DNA from: an uncultured Mesocricetibacter sp.
GTDB taxonomy: Bacteria; Pseudomonadota; Gammaproteobacteria; Enterobacterales; Pasteurellaceae
Direction: 5' to 3'
Assembly: GCA_905373425.1 (NCBI GenBank)
Contig: CAJPST010000019.1
Coordinates: forward strand, 1 to 17,386
Length of the DNA stretch: 17,386 nucleotides
A program made the position numbers and the translations under genes. Below are positions 6,698 to 15,028 of the stretch, in pieces (the first letter of the stretch is position 1; every line of letters starts with the position of its first letter). A model generated the notes under the pieces. That model did no database searches. It was not told where the DNA came from and saw only the letters and a program-made list of their open reading frames with translations.

Positions 6698-8758
6698 TCA
6701 ATCCATTTTTTTCGCTTTGGATTTAGCGATACGAGTGTCTCCCACAATCCAGTCAAAGAATAAAATAATCGCCATCATGACTACGATCAAAATTGAACCG
6801 TAAGCGATAGCAACCCCGTATTCTCCGTCTTCTACTCGGTTGAGAATATAGGATGTCGCCACCCGAGTGTCGGCGGTAACCAAAAATACGATAGCGCTGA
6901 CAGTGGTCATTGAGCGAACAAAGCTGGTTACTAAGGCGGAGAGTAACGCCGGTTTAAGCAGTGGTAGCACGATAAATATAATAGTTTTTAACGAACTGCC
7001 TTTCAGGGAAAGGGATGCCTCGTCTAAGGATTTATCCAGTTGCCCCAAGCCTGCGATTGCCGCACGCATACCTACCGGCATGTTACGCATAACCATTGAG
7101 ATAATGATGATGATTCCTGTCCCGGTGATGTAAATAGGCGCTTCATTAAAGGCCAGAATATAAGACACCCCGGCAACTGTTCCCGGCACGGCAAAACAGA
7201 GTAAGGTGAGGAATTCCAGCGTTTTCTTACCTTTAAAATCGCGACGTACGGTGATGTAGGCGATTAATAAGCCGAATAAAGCGGTAATCGGTGCGGCTGC
7301 TGCGGAAAAGAGCACTGTTTGAATTAATGATGGCCATGCACCATCACTGAATCCTTGTCCGAACAGTGTGATGTAGTGTTTCAGCGTCAGCGTATAATCT
7401 ACCCCCCAGTTCACAGTGAAGCTTCCGTAGAAAATGCTGCCGTATAGCACTACGTTAAACAATACCCAGAACGCTAGTACGAAGATGATGACAGATTTCA
7501 TTAAATGCGGTAAATCTTGCACGTCTCCGCGATAGGATTTGCCTGATACGGTGACATAGGAACGGTTGCCAATCCATAGATATTGAATAATAAAAATGGA
7601 TAATGAGAAAAGCAATAATAGGGTACCTAGAGTACTAGCGGAAGCATAATCTAACTGCGAACCAGCAATGAAGAAGTAAATTTGTGATGAGATTACATCA
7701 AAACTCCCCCCCAATACTAATGGCGTACTAAAATCAGCCAAAGATTGAATGGCGACCACTAAAAACGAATTACCGAGAGCCGGTTTGAGTAACGGAAAAA
7801 TAATATTGAAGAAGGTTTGATAACGGTTTGCCCGCAAAGTGTAAGATGCTTCTTCGATAGAAGGATGAACCGATTTCAGCGCACCTTCCAAAATCATAAA
7901 CGACATCGGTGTTAATGCCAATGTATGCGCAATAACAATACCCGTGAAACCATATAACCAGTTGCTGTTAAATCCCAGATATTCCACCAGAACTTGCGTA
8001 ACATAGCCGGAACGTCCGAGCATCAAGGTTACCCCTAAGCCGACAACAAAAGGCGGAGTAACAATCGGCAGGATCGAGAAGAGTTTCCCGATAAATGCGG
8101 TACGTTTAGCAATACGCGTGGTATAAAGCGCAAAAATCAAGCCGAACAATGTGGACAGTATCCCAATAGTTGCCGCTACGCTGAGGGAGTTCAGAATTAT
8201 GCGGATAATATAGGGCTGGTTGATAATGGTGAATACTTGAGTTGGTACAAATTCCGAACCGTCATAGAACATTGACATGAAAATTGCCAGTGTCGGATAG
8301 ACAATGAAGAAGAAAATCAACAAGATAATACTAAGTAGGGCCGCGATAATAAATCTATCACCTTGCATTACCTTCATTTTTTCCAGTGCGTTGGTTGCCA
8401 GTGCAATTAACGATACTACTAGGACAAAAATGGAATAACCCAAGTTAAATTTGCCGATGGTGGCAGAAACAAAGATAAATACGAAAATTATAGCGATGGT
8501 GCTGAATTCGATTAAACCTTGTCGATAAAGATCAGCTCCTTTAAACAAGCGGGATAAAAAAGGCACAAGTAGTAATGAGCCGAACCATATCCAGCTAAGG
8601 TTAACTGATGACCAACCCATTGCTTCGTAAAATTCGTCAGATGAGCTCTCCAACAAACCATAATCCAACGCTTTGGAAGGTAATATAACAAATGCAATCA
8701 GTGCTAAAATTAGCCAAAAAATTGCAGAGTTTGTAATTGATAATTTTGCGGAATTCAT
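6698..8758 (-). CDS. afuB: AfuB fused inner-membrane permease of ABC transporter
   Basis: A 686-residue permease carrying two binding-protein-dependent transport domains in one chain, so a single polypeptide forms the whole membrane pore; many related systems use two subunits or a shorter fusion. The first half has an N-terminal block of extra helices (about 12-155), then a permease domain with its EAA loop at about 302-326 (E-E-A-S...F-P-L-L-K-P-A-L). The second half repeats the fold, with EAA loop at about 579-605 (D-E-A-S-L-S-L-K-G...L-P-L-L-K-P-A-L). These loops dock on AfuC. ATG 8758 has GAGG a few bases upstream. It lies 77 bases after the second afuA copy, behind a small hairpin with a short U run that could lower its expression relative to the binding proteins. 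The transport role is certain; the substrate is inferred. Confidence 0.93.
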   Translation of the reverse strand: MNSAKLSITNSAIFWLILALIAFVILPSKALDYGLLESSSDEFYEAMGWSSVNLSWIWFGSLLLVPFLSRLFKGADLYRQGLIEFSTIAIIFVFIFVSATIGKFNLGYSIFVLVVSLIALATNALEKMKVMQGDRFIIAALLSIILLIFFFIVYPTLAIFMSMFYDGSEFVPTQVFTIINQPYIIRIILNSLSVAATIGILSTLFGLIFALYTTRIAKRTAFIGKLFSILPIVTPPFVVGLGVTLMLGRSGYVTQVLVEYLGFNSNWLYGFTGIVIAHTLALTPMSFMILEGALKSVHPSIEEASYTLRANRYQTFFNIIFPLLKPALGNSFLVVAIQSLADFSTPLVLGGSFDVISSQIYFFIAGSQLDYASASTLGTLLLLFSLSIFIIQYLWIGNRSYVTVSGKSYRGDVQDLPHLMKSVIIFVLAFWVLFNVVLYGSIFYGSFTVNWGVDYTLTLKHYITLFGQGFSDGAWPSLIQTVLFSAAAAPITALFGLLIAYITVRRDFKGKKTLEFLTLLCFAVPGTVAGVSYILAFNEAPIYITGTGIIIIISMVMRNMPVGMRAAIAGLGQLDKSLDEASLSLKGSSLKTIIFIVLPLLKPALLSALVTSFVRSMTTVSAIVFLVTADTRVATSYILNRVEDGEYGVAIAYGSILIVVMMAIILFFDWIVGDTRIAKSKAKKMD

Positions 8759-8792
8759 ACAACCTCGCGCAGAAATAATAAACGGATTTCAT

Positions 8793-8814
8793 AAAACGGC
8801 CGAAAAATCGACCG
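8793..8814 (-). terminator. Weak terminator or attenuator between afuA copy 2 and afuB
   Basis: On the minus strand CGGTCG (8814-8809) pairs with CGGCCG (8802-8797) through one G-U, with a 6-base loop and TTTT after the stem. The stem is short and the U run brief, so partial rather than full termination is expected. It overlaps a USS (8811-8819). Confidence 0.4.
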
Positions 8815-8819
8815 CACTT
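8811..8819 (-). repeat. DNA uptake signal sequence (USS)
   Basis: Exact ACCGCACTT in the gap between afuA copy 2 and afuB; part of it forms one arm of the small attenuator-like hairpin. Confidence 0.9.
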
Positions 8820-8835
8820 TACGGCATGTTAAGTG

Positions 8836-9870
8836 TCATTTAGCCAATTTGACTTCATTTACCCACTTGTCAATTAGGCGGCGGCGCACATCGTTAGAGC
8901 CAAATTTATCAAAATCATAATTGATCAGGTTTAATTGATCTGGTTTTTGAGCGAAAGGCGAGCCGACCGCTGTTGTATTGGTTAGAATATGATGTGATTT
9001 AGCTTCCGTCCAAGATAATTCCTGTGCTTCTTTAGACAAGGCCCAGTCAACAAAGAGTTGGGCATTTTTCAGATTACGGGCGTTTTTTACTACGCTGACG
9101 CCACCCAATTCATATCCGCTGCCTTCACAAGGTACGACAAGTTCAATTGGAGCACCGCTTTCTTTTTCAAAGGAGTAATTTTGCAAAAAGCCCATGCCAA
9201 TAGCGGTTTCACCACGTGCGGTATTACGCGAAGGTGCGGTGCCTGCTTTAGGATATTGCGAAATATTTTGATCTAACCCTTTTAAATAATTAAAGGCTTC
9301 TTCTTCTCCCCACAATTGGATAAAAGTAGCAATAGCCGTATAAGCCGTACCGGAACTTTGCGGATCGGCAAGTTGAATTTCGTTCTTTAAACGTGGATCT
9401 AATAAATCTTTCCAGCATTTCGGCACTTCATTAATGCCCAATTTTTTTAATCGTTCTGTATTTACTCCGAAACCCAGTACACCCATGTAAACCACAGAGC
9501 TATAATTCCCTTTCATTTTGCCGGGGTCTTTAAATTGAGGTAGTACATATTTCAGATTTGGTGATTGGTATTGAGTTAATAAGCCCATTTCGGCTGCTTG
9601 CGCATGGGTATCAAAAGGGCCACCATACCAAACATCAGCTTGAGGATTCTCTTTTTCCGCTTCCAATTTGGCTAATGTACTGCCTGAGCTATTACGGATA
9701 AAAGAAGTTTTTACGTCATATTTCTGAGAAAATGCCTGCACCTCTTTTTCACATACAATGTTCTGCGCGCTACAATATACGACTAAACGTCCTTCTGCTG
9801 CAGCATTGCCTGTCGCAGTTAAACCGGCCAGTAAAATGGTGGAAAGCGCTGCCGTTGTTGTCTTTTTCAT
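8836..9870 (-). CDS. afuA: AfuA-like periplasmic binding protein, copy 2 (divergent pocket)
   Basis: A 344-residue periplasmic solute-binding protein with a Sec signal peptide (cleavage probably after N-A-A-A, residue 25). The ligand-binding core begins G-R-L-V-V-Y-C-S-A, and the chain ends K-L-A-K like its neighbour. It is about 72% identical to copy 1 over 318 ungapped mature positions, counted by hand, so it is a tandem duplicate. In Actinobacillus pleuropneumoniae AfuA I recall H205, D206 and E229 (mature numbering) as sugar-phosphate contacts. Here those positions are Q230, N231 and E254 (precursor numbering), so the His-Asp pair is lost. Another change in a likely pocket loop is G-G-P-F-D against G-G-T-F-D in copy 1. 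A different or broader specificity is inferred. ATG 9870 has AAGGA 7 bases upstream. It is downstream of copy 1 and upstream of afuB. Confidence 0.9.
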   Translation of the reverse strand: MKKTTTAALSTILLAGLTATGNAAAEGRLVVYCSAQNIVCEKEVQAFSQKYDVKTSFIRNSSGSTLAKLEAEKENPQADVWYGGPFDTHAQAAEMGLLTQYQSPNLKYVLPQFKDPGKMKGNYSSVVYMGVLGFGVNTERLKKLGINEVPKCWKDLLDPRLKNEIQLADPQSSGTAYTAIATFIQLWGEEEAFNYLKGLDQNISQYPKAGTAPSRNTARGETAIGMGFLQNYSFEKESGAPIELVVPCEGSGYELGGVSVVKNARNLKNAQLFVDWALSKEAQELSWTEAKSHHILTNTTAVGSPFAQKPDQLNLINYDFDKFGSNDVRRRLIDKWVNEVKLAK

Positions 9871-9891
9871 TGTTTATTCCTTATTACGATT

Positions 9892-9913
9892 AGGGCTACT
9901 CCAAGGTAGCCCT
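9892..9913 (-). repeat. Perfect 8-bp hairpin between the two afuA copies
   Basis: AGGGCTAC (9892-9899) and GTAGCCCT (9906-9913) flank a 6-base loop. No T-run follows on the minus strand, so it is not a classic terminator. It lies 22 bases upstream of the start of copy 2 and 14 bases after the stop of copy 1. An mRNA-stabilising or processing element that raises copy 1 levels is the likeliest role, by inference. Confidence 0.7.
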
Positions 9914-9926
9914 GATTATAAATAAG

Positions 9927-10967
9927 CTATTTTGCAAGTTTTATATCTTGAACCCATTTTTCGATTAGGCGTTTGCGTTCTTCTGTCGCACCGTATTTCT
10001 CAAAATCATAGTTAATCAGATTTAATTTTGTCGGATCAAACGCAAGAGGAGATTGCTCTGCTGTAGTATTGGTAAGAATTTGCAGTGCTTGACCTTCTTT
10101 CCACGCTAATTCCTGACCTTCTTTAGAAAGAGCCCAATCTACAAATAATTTAGCATTATCTAAATTACGCGCACCTTTAAGAATACTTACACCACCCAAC
10201 TCATAACCGGTTCCTTCGCAAGGAATCACTAATTCTAATGGCGCACCTTGTTGTTTTTCCAAGGCATAGTCGTGTAAGAAGCCTATACCGATTGCAGTTT
10301 CACCACGTGCAGTATTACGTGATGGGGCAACGCCGGATTTGGTGTATTGAGAAATATTCGGATGCAAGAGTTTAAAATAATCAAAAGCTTGTTGCTCGTT
10401 CCAGAGTTGTACGAAAGTAGCGATTGCCGTATAAGCAGTTCCCGAGCTTTGCGGGTCGGCAATTTGAATTTCGCCTTTTAAGCGAGGATCGGTTAAATCT
10501 TTCCAACATTTCGGTACTTCGTTAATACCTAATTTTTTCAAGCGTTCAGTGTTAACACCAAAACCTAAAATTCCCATGTAGATGGCGGAGGCATAATTAC
10601 CTTTAGTTTTAGCCGGATCTTGGAAACGTTCAACGACTTGATCTACATTTGGAGAACGATAGGCGTGTAATAAGCCTAATTCTGCCGCTTGGGCTTGAGG
10701 ATCGAATGTTCCGCCAAACCACACATCCGCTTGTGGATTATTTTTTTCCGCTTCTACTTTAGCAAAAGTACTGCCGGAACCATTGCGGATAAAAGATGTT
10801 TTGACATCATATTTGTCACCGAAGGCTTTGGTTGTTGTTTCACATAAAATGTTAGTGGCGCTACAATAAACAACTAATCGCCCTTTGGCCTGCGCTTGTG
10901 CGGAGAAGACTAAGCCTGTGCCTAAAAGTGCGGTTAAAATCGGGAGAGAAATTTTGTTAAGTTTCAT
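9927..10967 (-). CDS. afuA: AfuA hexose-phosphate-type periplasmic binding protein, copy 1
   Basis: A 346-residue periplasmic binding protein, first gene of the afu operon. The signal peptide is K-I-S then a hydrophobic core, with cleavage expected after A-Q-A (residue 27). After removing 27 residues, H232, D233 and E256 become 205, 206 and 229, exactly the positions I recall as sugar-phosphate contacts in A. pleuropneumoniae AfuA (Sit et al. 2015). Copy 1 is therefore the likely true AfuA, taking up glucose-6-phosphate-type substrates. R-N-G-S-G-S-T (61-67) is a plausible phosphate-holding loop. The family was first named for ferric uptake, but no tyrosine pair typical of ferric-binding FbpA is obvious. 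ATG 10967 follows AGAGG by 5 bases. A USS (10926-10934) encodes T-A-L within the signal peptide. A CRP site lies upstream. Confidence 0.92.
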   Translation of the reverse strand: MKLNKISLPILTALLGTGLVFSAQAQAKGRLVVYCSATNILCETTTKAFGDKYDVKTSFIRNGSGSTFAKVEAEKNNPQADVWFGGTFDPQAQAAELGLLHAYRSPNVDQVVERFQDPAKTKGNYASAIYMGILGFGVNTERLKKLGINEVPKCWKDLTDPRLKGEIQIADPQSSGTAYTAIATFVQLWNEQQAFDYFKLLHPNISQYTKSGVAPSRNTARGETAIGIGFLHDYALEKQQGAPLELVIPCEGTGYELGGVSILKGARNLDNAKLFVDWALSKEGQELAWKEGQALQILTNTTAEQSPLAFDPTKLNLINYDFEKYGATEERKRLIEKWVQDIKLAK

Positions 10968-11042
10968 TGGGACCTCTGATGATATGTTTAACTAAACGAA
11001 TGTAATCTGTTTGAGTGATTACGCTAAATTGACTGGTGATTT

Positions 11043-11085
11043 ATGCTACATTAAATTATCAAAAAATACTGTGACGTAGCTCACA
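11043..11085 (-). promoter_or_regulatory. CRP-activated promoter of the afu operon
   Basis: TGTGA (11070-11074), six bases, TCACA (11081-11085) is a perfect CRP half-site pair, centred at 11077.5. On the minus strand TAGCAT (11048-11043) is a plausible -10 box. If it is, transcription starts near 11036 and the CRP centre lies at -41.5, the class II activation geometry, with no -35 box needed. The site is also about 77 bases upstream of the likely udk start, so an effect on udk is possible but less likely. The CRP site is seen; the promoter assignment is inferred. Confidence 0.75.
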
Positions 11086-11118
11086 AAATTTCATTTTTAT
11101 GATTTAATTGGTTAAATA

Positions 11119-11148
11119 CTGTCAAAATAAGGCTTTTTTCTTTATAAT
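11119..11148 (+). promoter_or_regulatory. Sigma70 promoter of the udk operon
   Basis: A perfect TATAAT (11143-11148) is preceded at 18 bases by CTGTCA (11119-11124, four of six to TTGACA). The start would be near 11155, giving a short leader with AGGGGG (11167-11172) five bases before the udk ATG. Confidence 0.6.
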
Positions 11149-11177
11149 TTATAAAAATTCATTTTCAGGGGGTTCGT

Positions 11178-11828
11178 ATGTCCGAGCTATCAACACCGTC
11201 TTGTATTATCATCGCTATTACCGGCGCTTCCGCTTCAGGAAAAAGCCTTATTGCCTCAACCGTTCATCGTGAATTACGTGATGAATTAGGCACCGAAGCC
11301 ATCGGCATTATTTCGGAAGACAGCTATTATAAAGATCAAAGTCATCTGGATTTTGAAACCCGCACGCAAACCAATTACGACCACCCCAGCTCAATGGATA
11401 GAGATTTATTAATCAGTCATTTGAAGGCGCTGAAAGCAGGACGGGCGGTAGATATTCCGGTATATGATTACGCGCAACATAACCGCACATCAGAAGTCAC
11501 GCATTTTGAACCGAAAAAAATTATTATTTTAGAAGGAATTTTATTGCTGACGGACGAGCGGGTACGTAATGAAGTGAGCGTTTCAGTTTTCGTCGATGCG
11601 CCGCTGGATATTTGTTTTATCCGTCGTTTGCAGCGTGATATGCAAGAGCGCGGACGGTCGTTGGAATCCGTGGTGGCGCAATATCGCAAAACCGTACGTC
11701 CGATGTTTTTGCAGTTTATTGAACCTTCTAAACAATATGCCGATATTATTATTCCGCGCGGTGGAAAAAACCGGATTGCAATTAATATGTTAAAAGCGCA
11801 GATTTTACAGTTGTTAGGCAAAAAATAA
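11178..11828 (+). CDS. udk: Uridine kinase
   Basis: Phosphorylates uridine and cytidine with a nucleoside triphosphate donor in pyrimidine salvage, in the cytoplasm. The 216 residues match family length. The P-loop G-A-S-A-S-G-K-S (16-23), S-E-D-S-Y-Y-K-D (46-53) with the catalytic-base-type aspartate, N-Y-D-H-P (66-70), P-V-Y-D-Y-A-Q-H-N-R (94-103) and the lid R-R-L-Q-R-D-M-Q-E-R-G-R (149-160) are all present. ATG 11178 has a strong AGGGGG site. It is the first gene of a tight + strand operon; dcd starts 10 bases after its stop. It is divergent from the CRP-controlled afu operon across a 210-base region. Nothing appears broken, and no USS lies inside. Confidence 0.96.
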   Translation: MSELSTPSCIIIAITGASASGKSLIASTVHRELRDELGTEAIGIISEDSYYKDQSHLDFETRTQTNYDHPSSMDRDLLISHLKALKAGRAVDIPVYDYAQHNRTSEVTHFEPKKIIILEGILLLTDERVRNEVSVSVFVDAPLDICFIRRLQRDMQERGRSLESVVAQYRKTVRPMFLQFIEPSKQYADIIIPRGGKNRIAINMLKAQILQLLGKK

Positions 11829-11838
11829 GGATATTGTA

Positions 11839-12420
11839 ATGAGATTATGTGATACCGATATTGAAAAATATTTGGATGATGGTTTGATTACGCTTACTCC
11901 GCGCCCGAGCAATGATAAGATTAACGGTGCGACTATTGACGTGCGATTGGGGAATTCTTTTCGGGTTTTCCGTGAATATTCCGCACCTTATATTGATGTC
12001 AGCGGTCCGCGTGAAGAACTTTCCGCTCAACTTGAGCGAGTGATGAGCGATGAAATTATTATCGGTGATAATGAAGCCTTTTTTCTGCACCCCGGCGTGC
12101 TTGCGTTAGCTACTACGCTGGAAAGTGTAAAGTTACCATCAAATATCATCGGTTGGCTGGACGGACGTTCGTCTTTAGCTCGTTTAGGTTTGATGGTGCA
12201 TGTAACAGCCCACCGTATCGACCCGGGTTGGGAAGGCAAAATCGTGTTGGAATTTTACAATTCGGGTAAATTGCCGTTGGCGTTGCGCCCAAATATGATT
12301 ATCGGCGCACTCAGCTTTGAAATTCTAAGCGGACATGCCGCACGCCCTTATATCAGCCGTAAAGATGCTAAATATAAACACCAACAAAGTGCAGTGGCGA
12401 GTCGAATTAATCAGGATTAA
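11839..12420 (+). CDS. dcd: dCTP deaminase
   Basis: Deaminates dCTP to dUTP, the main source of dUMP for thymidylate synthesis in enteric-type bacteria. The 193 residues equal the E. coli length. The trimer active-site signature G-W-L-D-G-R-S-S-L-A-R-L-G is at 105-117, giving S111 and R115. The catalytic glutamate is E138 in I-V-L-E-F, the same number as in E. coli, and H-R-I-D-P-G-W-E-G-K (125-134) follows the family. The monofunctional form is expected, since no dUTPase-specific change stands out. AAGGA lies shortly before the ATG. Together with udk it links pyrimidine salvage and deoxynucleotide supply in one transcript, and the asmA-like gene starts 9 bases after its stop. Confidence 0.96.
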   Translation: MRLCDTDIEKYLDDGLITLTPRPSNDKINGATIDVRLGNSFRVFREYSAPYIDVSGPREELSAQLERVMSDEIIIGDNEAFFLHPGVLALATTLESVKLPSNIIGWLDGRSSLARLGLMVHVTAHRIDPGWEGKIVLEFYNSGKLPLALRPNMIIGALSFEILSGHAARPYISRKDAKYKHQQSAVASRINQD

Positions 12421-12429
12421 ATAATCGTA

Positions 12430-13779
12430 ATGTGGAAAAAAATCGGGCTTGGGTTATTCTGCCTGCTGATTCTGTTTGCTGGAGTTGCAATATTATTGCT
12501 GAATAGGCAAATTAGCGAAGCGGAGGCTGAGCTTAATGAACTGTTGCAACACCAAGGCATGCAAGTTGACCTTATTGAGACGACTTTTTTGCCTAAACCC
12601 GCATTACATTTGCACGATCTTCGTTTTGTCCCCGCAAAAGAGCGGTCAGTTTTTTTTAAGAATATTCAGGCGCAATTTGACGGTTTGACGTTATTAACGG
12701 GCAGACTCAAAATTGCCAATCTTGAATTTAACGAAGGTGTTATAGCGGACTCTGATTGGCGTATTCAAAAAATAAGCTTAAAACCGACCGCACTTTATAC
12801 CGATAGTATTGGCGATCTGGTTAGTTTTTTGGCGACAAAAACGATGGAAGAGGAGGCATCCGATAAGTGGTCGTTCGATTTGATTTCTGCTGAAGTGCGA
12901 AATGCTGCAGGTGACAGTTTTAAACTAACTGCAGACGGGAGTATTGCCGCCGATGGTTTGCACGGTAATTTGAAACTATCCGTTCAGTTGGTGGAAGCAG
13001 CATATAATCAGAATAAGACCTTTGAGCTAGAGATGTTAAAATTCCGTTTCGGCAAACAGCACTCGTTAGCAAAATATGAAATGATTGCCGATTCCGTTAG
13101 TATTAATAATACCGGATTAGGTTCCGTGCGAGCTGAATTTTATGTTCCTTCCGCACAAGATGATAGCTCTCGGCTTGTTTTATATCCTTCCGCTTGTCGT
13201 GATTGCACGGCATCTTTAGCTTGGCAACAACAAATAGGTAAGATAAATCAAGTACAATTTCGTACAATGCGTTTTCCTCTGCAATATTTGTTGAAAATTC
13301 TAAAATTACCGGTATTCGGCGAGGGAGAAAGTGAGGTCGAGGCGAAATTATTGTTCGAGCGTCTTATTCCGCAGCAAGGAAAATTTACGCTAAATGTTGC
13401 CGATGGTAAATTACGCGGTTTGAATATTTTACAACTGGTGGGGCAATATTTGCCGATTAATTATGATGAAAGCACTTTGCCCGACACTAATTTTGAACAG
13501 TTTTCCGCTGTTTATGATTGGAATAAAACCCGTTTATTGATTGAAAAAACGGCATTACGCAGTAAGGAATTGTACATAACCGGATCCGGTCGGGTAAATA
13601 CGGATGATATGCAATGTGATATTCGGCTGAATATCGGGATGAGTAATCCGAAATATCGGGAACTTTCTCTGCCGATGCATTTTTTTGATAATTGTTATTC
13701 ACCACAATATAAAATTGAAGTGAATAAGAACTTTCGAGAACAATTAAAAGGCTATATAAAACAAAGAATTAAAGAATGA
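12430..13779 (+). CDS. AsmA-family envelope protein
   Basis: A 449-residue protein with one N-terminal membrane helix (about 5-24) and a long periplasmic part made of short beta-strand-like segments, as in AsmA-family proteins thought to affect outer-membrane lipid homeostasis. The C-terminal AsmA repeat is visible: G-K-F-T-L-N-V-A-D-G-K-L-R-G-L-N-I (317-332), then strands to about 430. It is shorter than E. coli AsmA (about 617), so the middle is reduced. C256 and C259 form a C-R-D-C pair that could be a disulfide. A USS (12787-12795) encodes T-A-L. The gene corresponds by position to the protein between dcd and the MFS transporter in H. influenzae. Its stop overlaps the sotB start by four bases (ATGA), so translation is probably coupled. 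Its exact role is unknown. Confidence 0.85.
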   Translation: MWKKIGLGLFCLLILFAGVAILLLNRQISEAEAELNELLQHQGMQVDLIETTFLPKPALHLHDLRFVPAKERSVFFKNIQAQFDGLTLLTGRLKIANLEFNEGVIADSDWRIQKISLKPTALYTDSIGDLVSFLATKTMEEEASDKWSFDLISAEVRNAAGDSFKLTADGSIAADGLHGNLKLSVQLVEAAYNQNKTFELEMLKFRFGKQHSLAKYEMIADSVSINNTGLGSVRAEFYVPSAQDDSSRLVLYPSACRDCTASLAWQQQIGKINQVQFRTMRFPLQYLLKILKLPVFGEGESEVEAKLLFERLIPQQGKFTLNVADGKLRGLNILQLVGQYLPINYDESTLPDTNFEQFSAVYDWNKTRLLIEKTALRSKELYITGSGRVNTDDMQCDIRLNIGMSNPKYRELSLPMHFFDNCYSPQYKIEVNKNFREQLKGYIKQRIKE

Positions 13780-14969
13780 TGTCAACAACTAAAACTACCG
13801 AACGTGCAAGTTTTGCACCTGTTATCGCACTGGCGTGCGCCGCTTTTATCTTTAATACCACAGAATTTATTCCCGTTGCCTTACTGTCTGATATTGCACA
13901 GGGCTTTGCCATGTCTGAAGCGAAAGTAGGATGGATGATGACCATTTATGCCTGGATCGTTTCTTTGATGTCACTACCGTTTATGTTATTGACCGCTAAA
14001 CAGGAACGGCGTAGCTTGTTAATTAAGCTATTTTTACTGTTTATTACCAGTCATTTATTATCCGTGTTTGCCTGGAATTATTGGGTCTTGCTGGTATCAC
14101 GAATGGGCGTGGCCTTGTCTCACGCGGTGTTTTGGTCGATTACTGCTGCACTTACTTTACGGGTTGCGCCGAAAGGTAAACAAACACAAGCAATCGGTTT
14201 GTTGGCTATCGGTAGCGCATTGGCGATGGTACTAGGCTTACCGCTTGGGCGACTTATCGGGCAACTGTTAGGCTGGCGTGTAACTTTTGCTGTAATCGGC
14301 ATAATTGCCTTAGTTGTAATGCTTATTCTCGCTCGTTTATTGCCGAATTTGCCGAGTAAAAATGCCGGCTCGCTCGCCAGTGTGCCGATGTTGTTCAAAC
14401 GTCCGTTATTGGTCGGGTTATATGTTCTGACGATTATAATTGTTTCCGCGCATTTTACGGCATACAGCTATATCGAACCGTTTATGTTGAATATCAGTCA
14501 AATGAGTGCACAAACAGCAACATTTATTTTATTAGTTTTCGGTTTATCGGGTATTGTCGCCAGTTTATTGTTTAATCGTTTACATCGTTTTGGACCGGCT
14601 AAATTTTTAGTGACGGCAATGGGAATTTTGGTCGGTGCCTTATGTTTGTTGCAACCCTTGAGCGATAATACTTATTTTATGTTTTTACTGGTATTTGTGT
14701 GGGGAATCGGTATTTCTGCTGTTAGTCTTAGCCTGCAAATCCGCGTTCTACAACTGGCACCCGACGCGACGGATGTGGCAATGGCAATGTTCTCAGGGAT
14801 TTACAATATAGGCATCGGTGGTGGCGCATTAATTGGTGGTCAAGTTATGCAACATTTAGGTTTACCGAATATCGGTTTTATTGGCAGCACACTAGCAGCT
14901 ATAGGATTGATTCTATTCGTTAAAGTGCATCTGAAATACCGCCATCTGCCGATTAAAGCACTGAAGTAG
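13776..14969 (+). CDS. sotB: MFS sugar efflux transporter SotB
   Basis: A 397-residue major facilitator of the DHA1/SotB group, which exports arabinose, lactose-type sugars and IPTG in E. coli; the substrate here is inferred. The N-terminal A-C-A-A-F-I-F-N-T-T-E-F-I-P-V-A-L-L is typical of SotB. About twelve hydrophobic helices are visible in two six-helix halves, with a central loop near residues 188-205 (P-N-L-P-S-K-N...). ATG 13776 overlaps the asmA-like stop; a second in-frame ATG follows at 13779 and could equally be used. It closes the udk-dcd-asmA-sotB unit. The nearest convincing + strand terminator is about 200 bases downstream, within a decayed gene. Pairing with a sugar-phosphate importer across the divergent promoter suggests a sugar-stress relief role, by inference only. 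Confidence 0.88.
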   Translation: MMSTTKTTERASFAPVIALACAAFIFNTTEFIPVALLSDIAQGFAMSEAKVGWMMTIYAWIVSLMSLPFMLLTAKQERRSLLIKLFLLFITSHLLSVFAWNYWVLLVSRMGVALSHAVFWSITAALTLRVAPKGKQTQAIGLLAIGSALAMVLGLPLGRLIGQLLGWRVTFAVIGIIALVVMLILARLLPNLPSKNAGSLASVPMLFKRPLLVGLYVLTIIIVSAHFTAYSYIEPFMLNISQMSAQTATFILLVFGLSGIVASLLFNRLHRFGPAKFLVTAMGILVGALCLLQPLSDNTYFMFLLVFVWGIGISAVSLSLQIRVLQLAPDATDVAMAMFSGIYNIGIGGGALIGGQVMQHLGLPNIGFIGSTLAAIGLILFVKVHLKYRHLPIKALK

Positions 14970-15028
14970 CGAAATCGGGTGGCTTCTCGACTTTACCATT
15001 ATAGCTCTCGTGTTATGAGGGAGAAAAA

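Noticed and set aside
5480..10967. Ferric iron transporter (FbpABC/HitABC) as the function
   Set aside because: Copy 1 has the AfuA sugar-phosphate residues at the expected positions, and the promoter has a CRP site rather than a clear Fur box. Iron cannot be fully excluded.
11041..11062. Fur box at GATAAT near the afu promoter
   Set aside because: Only one of the three hexamers matches on inspection; the rest is random.
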